The translations under genes were made by a program, and so were the position numbers. From Pleomorphovibrio marinus (GTDB taxonomy: Bacteria; Bacteroidota; Bacteroidia; Cytophagales; Cyclobacteriaceae), in the NCBI RefSeq assembly GCF_003347495.1, contig NZ_QCXY01000001.1:372001-436000 (forward strand): a stretch of DNA of 64,000 bases, read 5' to 3'. The notes beneath the pieces are model-generated. The model was given only the letters and a program-made list of their open reading frames with translations, was not told where the DNA came from and did not search any database. This document shows, in pieces, positions 9,622 through 16,593 of the stretch. The first letter of the stretch is position 1. Every line of letters starts with the position of its first letter.

Positions 9622-9699
9622 CAGGCAGAATCATAGCCAAAACCCGGCAAAAAGAGGTATCCTGGGCGGTGAAAGCGCATAAAAATACAGCCACATGGT

Positions 9700-9729
9700 T
9701 GCTTCTTTCAAAAAAGCTGCCTACTTTTG
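9700..9729 (+). promoter_or_regulatory. Bacteroidota-type promoter for the initiator tRNA
   Basis: TTG (9700-9702) and TACTTTTG (9722-9729) are separated by 19 nt, an excellent match to the Bacteroidota -33/-7 pair. The predicted start is about 110 nt before the mature tRNA, which would need 5' processing. Confidence 0.55.
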
Positions 9730-9842
9730 TATCTCCATTCGGGCAAGCCGGATGAAAAGTTGAAAAAAGTTCTGCATTTAGCAATTCAATTGTGCGTTAA
9801 AGCCTTGAGATAGGCTCTTCGGAATGCAGCTTAAAAATATAT

Positions 9843-9915
<73 letters not shown>

Positions 9916-9919
9916 CTAT

Positions 9920-9949
9920 AAAGGACACTAGAAACAGTGTCCTTTTTTT
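9920..9949 (+). terminator. Rho-independent terminator of tRNA-fMet
   Basis: AAAGGACACT and AGTGTCCTTT form a 10-bp stem around a six-base loop and run into seven T residues, four bases after the tRNA. Confidence 0.9.
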
Positions 9950-9998
9950 GTTTCAGCATATGCTGATGCCCCGTGGGGTCGTATGCGTACAGCGAAAC

Positions 9999-10023
9999 CA
10001 GGTTATGAGTCCTGATTCACCTA
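9999..10023 (+). repeat. Imperfect copy of the tRNA-fMet 3' end
   Basis: CCAGGTTATGAGTCCTGATT resembles the T arm of the tRNA (ACAGG-TTCGAGT-CCTGT-TCC) with a two-for-three base change and two substitutions. It lies about 85 bp downstream of the tRNA. It could be a decayed attachment-site duplication or a remnant of a tandem tRNA. The stretch after it (10033-10110) has a short frame, MFLVILILAVFDHGSIYV, faintly like the start of a GIY-YIG nuclease; that is only a suspicion. Confidence 0.3.
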
Positions 10024-10119
10024 TTTCTTGCAAATTGTATGTTTTTGGTTATTCTTATACTTGCAGTATTCGATCATGGTTCAATTTATGTGCTGAATCC
10101 ATTTTAATTTAACCTCATT

Positions 10120-10266
10120 TCAAATAGACACTTTTTTGATCTTACCATTGGGTCTGATCTCATATCCAAATGGTTTTCTTTCCTCTACCGCAATCTGCGT
10201 GATTTTAGGCCAGGTTTTGGCTAACAATTCCACCATTTCCCAAATACCCAAACCAGAGGTATATTT
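10120..10266 (-). pseudogene. Remnant of an unrecognised gene (C-terminal fragment)
   Basis: A 48-residue open stretch reading GLGIWEMVELLAKTWPKITQ, then KPFGYEIRPNGKIKKVSI and a stop. It looks like a real protein C-terminus, with an amphipathic helix and then a basic strand. It has no usable start and is preceded in frame by a TGA; a neighbouring frame reads FTDENIPL, suggesting a frameshift. It begins 12 bp after the stop of the abortive-infection-like gene, on the same strand. I do not recognise the family. Confidence 0.35.
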
Positions 10267-10278
10267 TCATCCGTGAAC

Positions 10279-11151
10279 CTAACCTTGGGGATATAACATT
10301 TTATAAATTTCAGCATTTATTAGGCTGTCTTTGTCTACAGACTTTAAAAAACCAATCTTTGATAAATACTTACGATTAAACTCTTGATCAAAAACCAAAA
10401 AGAAAAATGAAATTGATTTTTCGTGAAATGTCATAGAAGCCTCAATGATAACATTATATTTATCTAAATCATTTTTTTCTATAAATTCCAAAATAACCTT
10501 CAATAATTGATTAAATTTTTCTAAGGATCTATAATCTAATTTCAAGAAAATAAATTCCCTTTTAATTTCTTCAATTAGCGGACTCCTGACATTCAATTTT
10601 TCATCACCACCTTCGTAGCCCTCAGGCATTACCCTGCTAACCAACAAATCATGAATTTTTTCAAAACCTGATAAACTACTTGTTCCACCGTTACTGTTGA
10701 TCAAATAAATTAATTCTTCAACACCTGTCCTAAAAGTCTCTAATAGCTTAAAAAAATATTGATTATTAAGCGTACTAATATTTAATTGATTTAACCTTGC
10801 CATTTCTTTTTTTTGCCCCTTTAGTTCCTTTCGATTTAGCTTCAATTCTTTTCTGTTATCCCTAAGTTCCTGCTGCTGGAATAGCATCTGCAGACGCTGC
10901 CCAAGAAATGCAATATAGACCAAAAAGACCCCCGCTAATCCAAACAATGCACCTGCTACACCACCAATATAGGTTCCGGTTTCATTCAAAGTCAAATAAT
11001 CTGATGCGACAAAAAAATTTATCCCTATCAAAAACAGAATTGACAAGCAAGCCACCCCAATAGCAACCCAAGCTAACCTTTTATATAAAGTAATTGAATT
11101 CTCCAGTTTAATTCTCTCAGGTTCCAGGTCTTTTTTGTCAAGGGCTTTCAT
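10279..11151 (-). CDS. Putative phage abortive infection protein (putAbiC-like)
   Basis: 290 residues with two membrane segments (about 27-50 and 62-89). A charged coiled coil follows (about 90-125, with repeated RKELKLNRKELKGQKKE). The alpha-helical C-terminal domain begins NNQYFFKLLETFRTGVEEL. This layout and the FFKLLETF-type segment match the putative phage abortive infection family (putAbiC, PF16872) as I know it; that is family recall, not a search. The A/T content is higher than in the neighbours and the gene stands alone beside an initiator tRNA with degraded sequence around it, which suggests horizontal gain. If correct, it would act at the membrane to stop phage production by harming the infected cell. 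Confidence 0.55.
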   Translation of the reverse strand: MKALDKKDLEPERIKLENSITLYKRLAWVAIGVACLSILFLIGINFFVASDYLTLNETGTYIGGVAGALFGLAGVFLVYIAFLGQRLQMLFQQQELRDNRKELKLNRKELKGQKKEMARLNQLNISTLNNQYFFKLLETFRTGVEELIYLINSNGGTSSLSGFEKIHDLLVSRVMPEGYEGGDEKLNVRSPLIEEIKREFIFLKLDYRSLEKFNQLLKVILEFIEKNDLDKYNVIIEASMTFHEKSISFFFLVFDQEFNRKYLSKIGFLKSVDKDSLINAEIYKMLYPQG

Positions 11152-11395
11152 AAAAGTTTTTCTTTAAAAATAGCAAATAAAAATTAATTCAGACTCCATG
11201 CGACTTAAGGCATAGGGGTGCAAAAAGCTTCCAAAAGAACAGGTTCCCTGCTTTCTATCGTTTTCCTGCCATATTAAATAAGGAGGCTAACTTTTGATGG
11301 CTATCCACCATTCCGAATAGCACCCAGCTTGAAAGCCATGATTTATTCAATCATTATTAATTAGCCACAAATTCCGGTTTTTAAAATCCCCTCAC
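11152..11395. other. Intergenic, no gene seen
   Basis: About 245 bp between the divergent abortive-infection-like gene and the tandem repeat that precedes the secreted protein gene. No open frame, hairpin or RNA gene was recognised. Confidence 0.5.
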
Positions 11396-11437
11396 CGCAA
11401 ACTTTTCAGGGTTCATCGCAGACTTTTTCGGGTTCAT
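11396..11437 (+). promoter_or_regulatory. Tandem 21-bp direct repeat, candidate LytTR operator
   Basis: Two abutting 21-bp units (11396-11416 and 11417-11437) agree at 18 of 21 positions. Each ends in GGGTTCAT, which fits the 3' part of the LytTR-type site (GTTN[A/G][T/C]). The repeat spacing of 21 bp puts both on one face of the DNA helix, as for LytTR dimers. It lies about 95 bp before the start of the secreted protein gene, and a LytTR regulator is encoded 1.9 kb downstream. The link to that regulator is inferred. Confidence 0.5.
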
Positions 11438-11532
11438 CTTCTTCTCCAAAAACAGCCGTATTACCTACTTATGTTTGTAAGGTAAATCATTCATCATCCG
11501 TCTGTCAACAGGCAGACACAAATCGTAAAATC

Positions 11533-12120
11533 ATGAAAAATTTAATAAAAATTTCCGCAATAGCCACCTTATTTCTAATATCAATGGCTAGCATGGCAAA
11601 TGTACCGAACAACAGCCTGATAATTGAGGAGGAAGGAAAGAGTGTTTACTTTCACTTGGCACCATATTCAAAAGCCTCTTCTATTAAAATTACGGACAAA
11701 GCTGCAAATACACTCTTTTCCACTACTGTTTCCGATCAAAATTATTCAAGAAAGTTTAACCTGGATCAGCTGGAAACAGGCACCTATTACTTTGTGGTAG
11801 ACAATCCTCAATCAAGCGTGGTCTATACCCTGAGCATAAAGGATAACAAGGTAACAATCCTTCATAAAGAGGAAAAAACTACTCCTCCTGTTTTTAGAGT
11901 GGTTGGAGATAAAGTCATATTTTCCCTAACCCAGAATGACTTAAAAAAAGTAGAAATAAATATTACCAACAGCAAGAATGCCAAGGTATACAAAGAGTCA
12001 GTAAGCGTAGACGGAAGCTTCGATAAAGTTTTCAATTTTGAAAACGCTTCACGGGATCTGTACACCATCACCATAAAAGATGGAAATACGACCCACTATC
12101 AGGATATTAAAATAGGTTAA
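11533..12120 (+). CDS. Secreted two-repeat protein, DUF3244-like
   Basis: 195 residues with a clear Sec signal (MKNLIKISAIATLFLISMASMA). The mature part has two similar beta-rich halves of about 85 residues. Each has a KVYFHL/KVIFSL strand, a run like KVEINITNSKNAKVYKESVS, a DQNYSRKFNLDQLETGTYYF or GSFDKVFNFENASRDLYTI segment, and an end at YTLSIKD or YTITIKD. That pattern resembles DUF3244 or Por-like Ig modules of Bacteroidota. No catalytic motif is present. The tandem repeat upstream and the LytS/LytTR pair downstream suggest this gene is a target of that system. Confidence 0.6.
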   Translation: MKNLIKISAIATLFLISMASMANVPNNSLIIEEEGKSVYFHLAPYSKASSIKITDKAANTLFSTTVSDQNYSRKFNLDQLETGTYYFVVDNPQSSVVYTLSIKDNKVTILHKEEKTTPPVFRVVGDKVIFSLTQNDLKKVEINITNSKNAKVYKESVSVDGSFDKVFNFENASRDLYTITIKDGNTTHYQDIKIG

Positions 12121-12138
12121 TCCCTTTTTGCCAAATTT

Positions 12139-12168
12139 GAAGCCGGTTCCGATCGGCTTCTTTTTTTT
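12139..12168 (+). terminator. Rho-independent terminator after the secreted protein gene
   Basis: GAAGCCG and CGGCTTC pair across an eight-base loop and are followed by eight T residues. It separates the secreted protein gene from the two-component pair. Confidence 0.88.
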
Positions 12169-12282
12169 ACAATCCGCCATCCCCACTGAACATGCTATGT
12201 AGCATCTACCTCCAAAAAAAAGCCTGGCCAAAAGGTTTTTCGTACAATTCCTTATCTTGTCTGAAAATATATACCAAACTTA

Positions 12283-13323
12283 ATGGGAGCACTTATTACC
12301 TTGTTTAAAAAACACCAATCCATCTTACTACATGTCCTGGCTTGGTCTGTTTTTTTCCTCCTGCCCATAATTTATCACCAAGGATACCAGGAAGGCAGGC
12401 CCCGTTCCGTGCACGGTGAGGCCTTTCTTATATTAAATACCCTTACCAATGTTTTTTGGGTCCTGCTGTTTTACCTCAACACCAAATCACTCATCCCAAA
12501 ATTCCTTTACAAAAGAAAATTCATTTTTTTCCTGCTGACCCAGCTTCTGTTATTTCTTGTCATCCTTTTTTTTCACATGCTTTTGTTCAGGGTAATTGTG
12601 ACAGATAAACCTTTTGTTTTTTCCCGTTCCGCTTTCTACAATAGTTTCCCTTTTGTTTTTGTCGTGTTGGCTGGCATTGCCTTTAGGGCTGTATCCGACA
12701 AGATTAGGTCAGACCTGCTTGCAGGGGAAAGACAAAAAGAAAACCTCAAGACCGAACTTGCCTTTCTCCGCTCCCAGATCAGCCCCCACTTTTTATTAAA
12801 TGTACTTAACAATATGGTGGCCTTGGTCCGGTTGAAAAGCGAGGACTTGGAACCTACCATACTCAAACTATCCTCCTTGATGCAGTACATGCTATTCGAG
12901 ACAGGGGAAGAAAAAGTACCCTTGAAAACGGAACTGGATTATTTGCGGGGCTATATCGATCTTCAAAAACAACGGATTGGAAACCGGTTAAACTTGGTTG
13001 TAGAATTGCAACCCACAGAGGACTGGCACTCTATTGAGCCCATGCTCCTTATCCCTTTTGTGGAAAATGCCTTGAAACATGGGACAGGACTGATCTCCAA
13101 TCCCACCATATCTATTTCCCTACAAACTAAAAATGGCCAGCTCAATTATACCGTGAAGAATAAATACCTAGTGGCAGAGGAAACCAAAGACAACATTTCA
13201 GGAATAGGATTGGCCAATGTAAAAAGAAGGCTGGAACTCCTTTACGGCAACAAACACATCCTCCGCATTGAGAAAGCAGATGGCTGGTTTACTGTCAACC
13301 TACAATTAACGTTTAAGCCATGA
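12283..13323 (+). CDS. Sensor histidine kinase, LytS/YehU family
   Basis: Membrane sensor with four hydrophobic segments (about 14-32, 48-66, 80-103 and 121-136) and no extracytoplasmic domain. The His_kinase domain (PF06580 type) has SQISPHFLLNVLNN with phospho-acceptor His169. The N box is PFVENALKHG (Asn262) and the G box is GIGLANVKRRLELLY near 307-321. The usual motif reads INPHFLFN, so ISPHFLLN is a mild variant. It overlaps the response regulator gene by 4 bp. It likely phosphorylates that regulator in response to a membrane or envelope signal. Confidence 0.92.
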   Translation: MGALITLFKKHQSILLHVLAWSVFFLLPIIYHQGYQEGRPRSVHGEAFLILNTLTNVFWVLLFYLNTKSLIPKFLYKRKFIFFLLTQLLLFLVILFFHMLLFRVIVTDKPFVFSRSAFYNSFPFVFVVLAGIAFRAVSDKIRSDLLAGERQKENLKTELAFLRSQISPHFLLNVLNNMVALVRLKSEDLEPTILKLSSLMQYMLFETGEEKVPLKTELDYLRGYIDLQKQRIGNRLNLVVELQPTEDWHSIEPMLLIPFVENALKHGTGLISNPTISISLQTKNGQLNYTVKNKYLVAEETKDNISGIGLANVKRRLELLYGNKHILRIEKADGWFTVNLQLTFKP

Positions 13324-14033
13324 TAAAGTGTCTTGCCATAGATGATGAGCCTCTAGCCCTAGCATTGCTAAAGGACAATATCAGCAAAGTGCCCTTTCTG
13401 AACTTAGTAGCGGCCTGCAACGATGCCTTTGAGGCAATGGAGGCATTGCGCAATCATCAGGTTGATCTCCTCATTACCGATATTCAAATGCCCGGACTAA
13501 CAGGGTTTGAATTGGTGTCAAGTCTTCAAAAAAAACCGATGGTCATTTTTCTTACGGCATATAAACAATATGCAGTGGACAGTTTTGACCTTGATGTGGT
13601 AGACTACCTGGTAAAACCCGTAGCTCTGGATCGCTTTATCAAAGCATGCAACCGGGCAAAAGAACTTCATGAACTGAAGGCCTCCATACCTTCCTCTTCA
13701 ATCCATCAGGAACCCGACCATTTTTTTGCCAACGTGGATTACAGCCAACTCAAAATCCGGTTTGACGACATCATTTGGGTGAAAAGTGACGGGGATTACA
13801 TCAAGTTTTATCTTAAGAGTGCCCCTCAGCCTCTTATGGTTCGTATGACTTTTAAGGAATTTGAATCCATAATGCCGCCAAACAAATTTATCCGAATCCA
13901 TAAGTCCTATGCCGTTGCCCTGTCCGAGATCACCGCAATCCGTAAAAACAGCCTGTTTTTGGGAGAAACGGAATTCTCCATTGGGGAGACCTACAGGGAA
14001 AGTGTGGAGAGGTTGGTTCGCAAAAGAAATTAA
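13320..14033 (+). CDS. LytTR-type response regulator
   Basis: 237 residues. The receiver domain has acidic pair DDE (8-10), phospho-acceptor Asp54 (ITDIQMPG), Thr79 and Lys99 (LVKP). The LytTR DNA-binding domain spans about 135-235 and contains the VKSDGDYIKFYL strand and the FIRIHKSYAV segment. Start ATG overlaps the kinase stop (ATGA), so the pair is translationally coupled. LytTR proteins bind direct repeats about 21 bp apart, as found at 11396-11437. Target genes are otherwise unknown. Confidence 0.93.
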   Translation: MIKCLAIDDEPLALALLKDNISKVPFLNLVAACNDAFEAMEALRNHQVDLLITDIQMPGLTGFELVSSLQKKPMVIFLTAYKQYAVDSFDLDVVDYLVKPVALDRFIKACNRAKELHELKASIPSSSIHQEPDHFFANVDYSQLKIRFDDIIWVKSDGDYIKFYLKSAPQPLMVRMTFKEFESIMPPNKFIRIHKSYAVALSEITAIRKNSLFLGETEFSIGETYRESVERLVRKRN

Positions 14034-14093
14034 TGTTGGTTGAATAACTTTAGATAGCCATCGGGATGACTATTGAAAAACTAATATAAAAAG

Positions 14094-14936
14094 ATGAAGA
14101 TATTTGTTTACTTCCTTATGCTATTCCCCTTAATGGCCAATGCCCAGACGGTTTGTACCCTGGAAAGCAGGGAGCGGTTGGAGCAGGTACTTGCGGAACT
14201 CTCCCAGGGTGATTTGGACAAATTGACCCTTAATCAGCTAAATGTAAAAATAGGCAACTGGTTTCTGGGCACCCCTTATGTGGAGAAAACACTGGAGTTA
14301 CCGGGAGAAGAGCGACTCGTCGTCAACCTTACAGGATTGGATTGCACCACGTATTTGGAGACGGTAGTCACGCTTTCAAGACTTGTCATAAAGGGTAATT
14401 TAGACGGGGAAGCTTATGAAAAAGAATTGGAGTTTTTGCGGTACAGGGGAGGGGCGAATATGGATTACCCTTCCAGATTACATTATTTTTCGGACTGGAT
14501 TTACGAAAACCAAGAAAAAGGCATATTGAGAGATATTACAGCTGAAATAGGAGGTCAGGTGTATGAAAACAAGCCGACATTTATGTCTACCCATCCAAAA
14601 TTCTATCCCCAATTAAGCCGAGGCCAATTTGTGGATCAAATTAAAGCTGCAGAAAAAGCCATTGCTTCCCGTACCTACCATTATATCCCCAAAGATCAAA
14701 TCCAGAAACTGGAGCATCTCATCCAGCCGGGGGATCTCATTGGCATTACGGCGTCCATGAACAACCTGGACATGGTCCATGTGGGTTTTGCGGTAAAAAA
14801 AGGGGGTAGGATTCATTTAATGCATGCCAGTACTGGATCCATGGAGGTAGAAGTTTCCCAAAAACCCTTGAGCGATTATTTGAAGGGATTTAAGTCCCAG
14901 TCAGGCATTATGGTTAGCAGACTGGTAAGGGAATAG
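14094..14936 (+). CDS. DUF1460 family cell-wall amidase-like protein
   Basis: 280 residues with a Sec signal (MKIFVYFLMLFPLMANA). NlpC/P60-related DUF1460 (PF07313) proteins cleave muropeptide amide bonds. The probable nucleophile is Cys84 in LDCTTYLETV. The His-bearing half is DMVHVGFAVK with GGRIHLMHAST downstream, and the QPGDLIGI segment precedes it. It starts 60 bp after the response regulator gene and could share its transcript. Members usually act in the periplasm on peptidoglycan fragments. Specific substrate not determined. Confidence 0.82.
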   Translation: MKIFVYFLMLFPLMANAQTVCTLESRERLEQVLAELSQGDLDKLTLNQLNVKIGNWFLGTPYVEKTLELPGEERLVVNLTGLDCTTYLETVVTLSRLVIKGNLDGEAYEKELEFLRYRGGANMDYPSRLHYFSDWIYENQEKGILRDITAEIGGQVYENKPTFMSTHPKFYPQLSRGQFVDQIKAAEKAIASRTYHYIPKDQIQKLEHLIQPGDLIGITASMNNLDMVHVGFAVKKGGRIHLMHASTGSMEVEVSQKPLSDYLKGFKSQSGIMVSRLVRE

Positions 14937-15056
14937 CGGTCTAAAATACTCCATCTACTTAACAGAATGGAATGGTTTTGTTAAACTTGTTTTTTTGTTT
15001 TGCTTTAGTTTACGTATTATGCCTAAGTTTTAACTTAATCCACAAAACATAAAACT

Positions 15057-15281
15057 ATGGCAACTACAAAAATCACAGTAAATTCCAACGGATCCTTAAA
15101 AGTAGAGGGGGATTTCGAGATCGTGGATGCGCAGGGAAATGCATATGGACTTCAGGGCAGGACTTTGGTAAGCCTTTGCCGCTGTGGGTTTTCCAAAAAT
15201 AAGCCCTTTTGTGACGGGGCGCACCGGGGTCATTTGGAGCATGATGCCGTGGCTTTTGATCTTCCTCCAAAGAAAGTTTGA
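15057..15281 (+). CDS. CDGSH iron-sulfur domain protein
   Basis: 74 residues with one CDGSH-type domain that binds a [2Fe-2S] cluster through three Cys and one His: Cys41, Cys43, Cys52 and His56 in CRCGFSKNKPFCDGAH. The N-terminal 35 residues form a short beta extension. No signal peptide, so it is cytoplasmic. Function in bacteria is unclear; electron or cluster transfer is usual. The gene is convergent with the dehydrogenase at 15316, 34 bp away. Confidence 0.9.
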   Translation: MATTKITVNSNGSLKVEGDFEIVDAQGNAYGLQGRTLVSLCRCGFSKNKPFCDGAHRGHLEHDAVAFDLPPKKV

Positions 15282-15315
15282 TCCACAATGATATGCAGGA
15301 AGTATGGCAAAAGTG

Positions 15316-16191
15316 TCATTGTACCCCAAAGTGCCTATAGCTTGGGTCGGGGTATTTGTAAAACCCTTCCCCTGATTTTTCCCCCAGTTTCCCCGCATCA
15401 ATATATGTCTTTAGCAGGGCAGCGAAGCGTTGGGAGGAAATATCAGGTTGCCTTCTGGTAATATGCCATGCGGTATCCAAGCCTACGCTGTCCAGAATGC
15501 CGAAGGGGCCCATAGGCACATGGAAATTGACCATCCAGGACTTATCGATATCTTCCACACTACCAATCTCCCCGGTGAGGAGTTTCCCCGCAGCCTTGAT
15601 AAATGCCATCAACATGTTGTTGAAGATATAGCCCTGGTGCTCTTTTTTTACCAACACGGGAACCTGTTCCAGACTTTTTCCAAATCCCATCAGTAATGGT
15701 ATGATTTCCTGGTCCGTGCCTGAATGAGGCATGATATCCACTACTTTGGAATAAAACACATCGTGAAAATGCAAGGCACAGAACTTTCCAGGTCTGTCGG
15801 ATATTTCAGCAAACAGAGAGGGAAGTAGATAAGAGGTGTTAGTGGTAAATATGGTTTTTTCAGGAGCAATTTTCCCGAATTGACCCCAAACTGATTTTTT
15901 GATTTCCGCATCCTCTGTTACACTTTCATTAACCAAATCCGCATCCTTTATGGCCAACTGAGGACTGCCCGTAAAGGTGATGGAAGCAATTGCATTGTCA
16001 CCTGCCACATCTTCAAGCCCACTGCTTTTTGCCAACTGCCGGACAATTTTTTTCATCAACCTGGGGGAGTGATCCAAAGCTTGGGAACTACAATCATAAA
16101 CAGCAACCTGATAGCCTGAAAGGGCAGACTGTAGAGCTACTCGGGACCCTAGATTGCCAGCACCTAATATACACACACTTTTAATTTTCAT
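15316..16191 (-). CDS. 3-hydroxyacyl-CoA dehydrogenase family protein
   Basis: 291 residues. The NAD-binding Rossmann motif is CILGAGNLGSRVA (7-19), and the N-terminal domain includes DLVNESVTED, typical of FadB-type dehydrogenases, and FTTNTSYL. The catalytic-His region normally reads HFFNP; here it is LHFHDVFYSKVVDIMPH (His141), a noticeable departure. The C-terminal 3HCDH domain begins near 180 and has the PMGPFGILDSVGLD motif. It likely oxidises a short- or medium-chain 3-hydroxyacyl-CoA, but the altered active-site motif leaves a different hydroxyacid substrate possible. No fatty-acid genes are adjacent. Confidence 0.8.
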   Translation of the reverse strand: MKIKSVCILGAGNLGSRVALQSALSGYQVAVYDCSSQALDHSPRLMKKIVRQLAKSSGLEDVAGDNAIASITFTGSPQLAIKDADLVNESVTEDAEIKKSVWGQFGKIAPEKTIFTTNTSYLLPSLFAEISDRPGKFCALHFHDVFYSKVVDIMPHSGTDQEIIPLLMGFGKSLEQVPVLVKKEHQGYIFNNMLMAFIKAAGKLLTGEIGSVEDIDKSWMVNFHVPMGPFGILDSVGLDTAWHITRRQPDISSQRFAALLKTYIDAGKLGEKSGEGFYKYPDPSYRHFGVQ

Positions 16192-16593
16192 TCATTTATA
16201 GGTTTTGGTAAAGGGATACTTATCCATGCGGTTTTCAAAAGGAATTCAACCTATGAGTCAATTCTGCAAATCCTGAACCCTGAGCAAAGCCCAAGATATT
16301 AATTTTTGTGCGAAGAATAGAAATCAACCAAAATTGAAGGAAAAAATTCTTGAGGAGATTATTTATGATAAAACCAATGCGGATGTACACCTAATAATTC
16401 TCTACAGCTCTCTGTAGGCGTGCCCAGTTTTAATTACGTATTTATTCTAGGGCTACAAATAGGCAGTATATCTTCAATTCGCATAATTGAATGAAATTTC
16501 ATAAACCCGTCGGATTCCCGTATTTTCCATCAATGAAATTGGTATTATGCAGGATAGATAGTAATTTAATCCAGAATTGAATAAATTATTCCC
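16192..16593. other. Intergenic region between divergent genes, no gene seen
   Basis: About 400 bp, A/T-rich near the right end, separating the dehydrogenase and PSD1 genes. It must hold promoters for both. I saw no convincing -7/-33 pair, hairpin, RNA or small gene. Confidence 0.5.
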
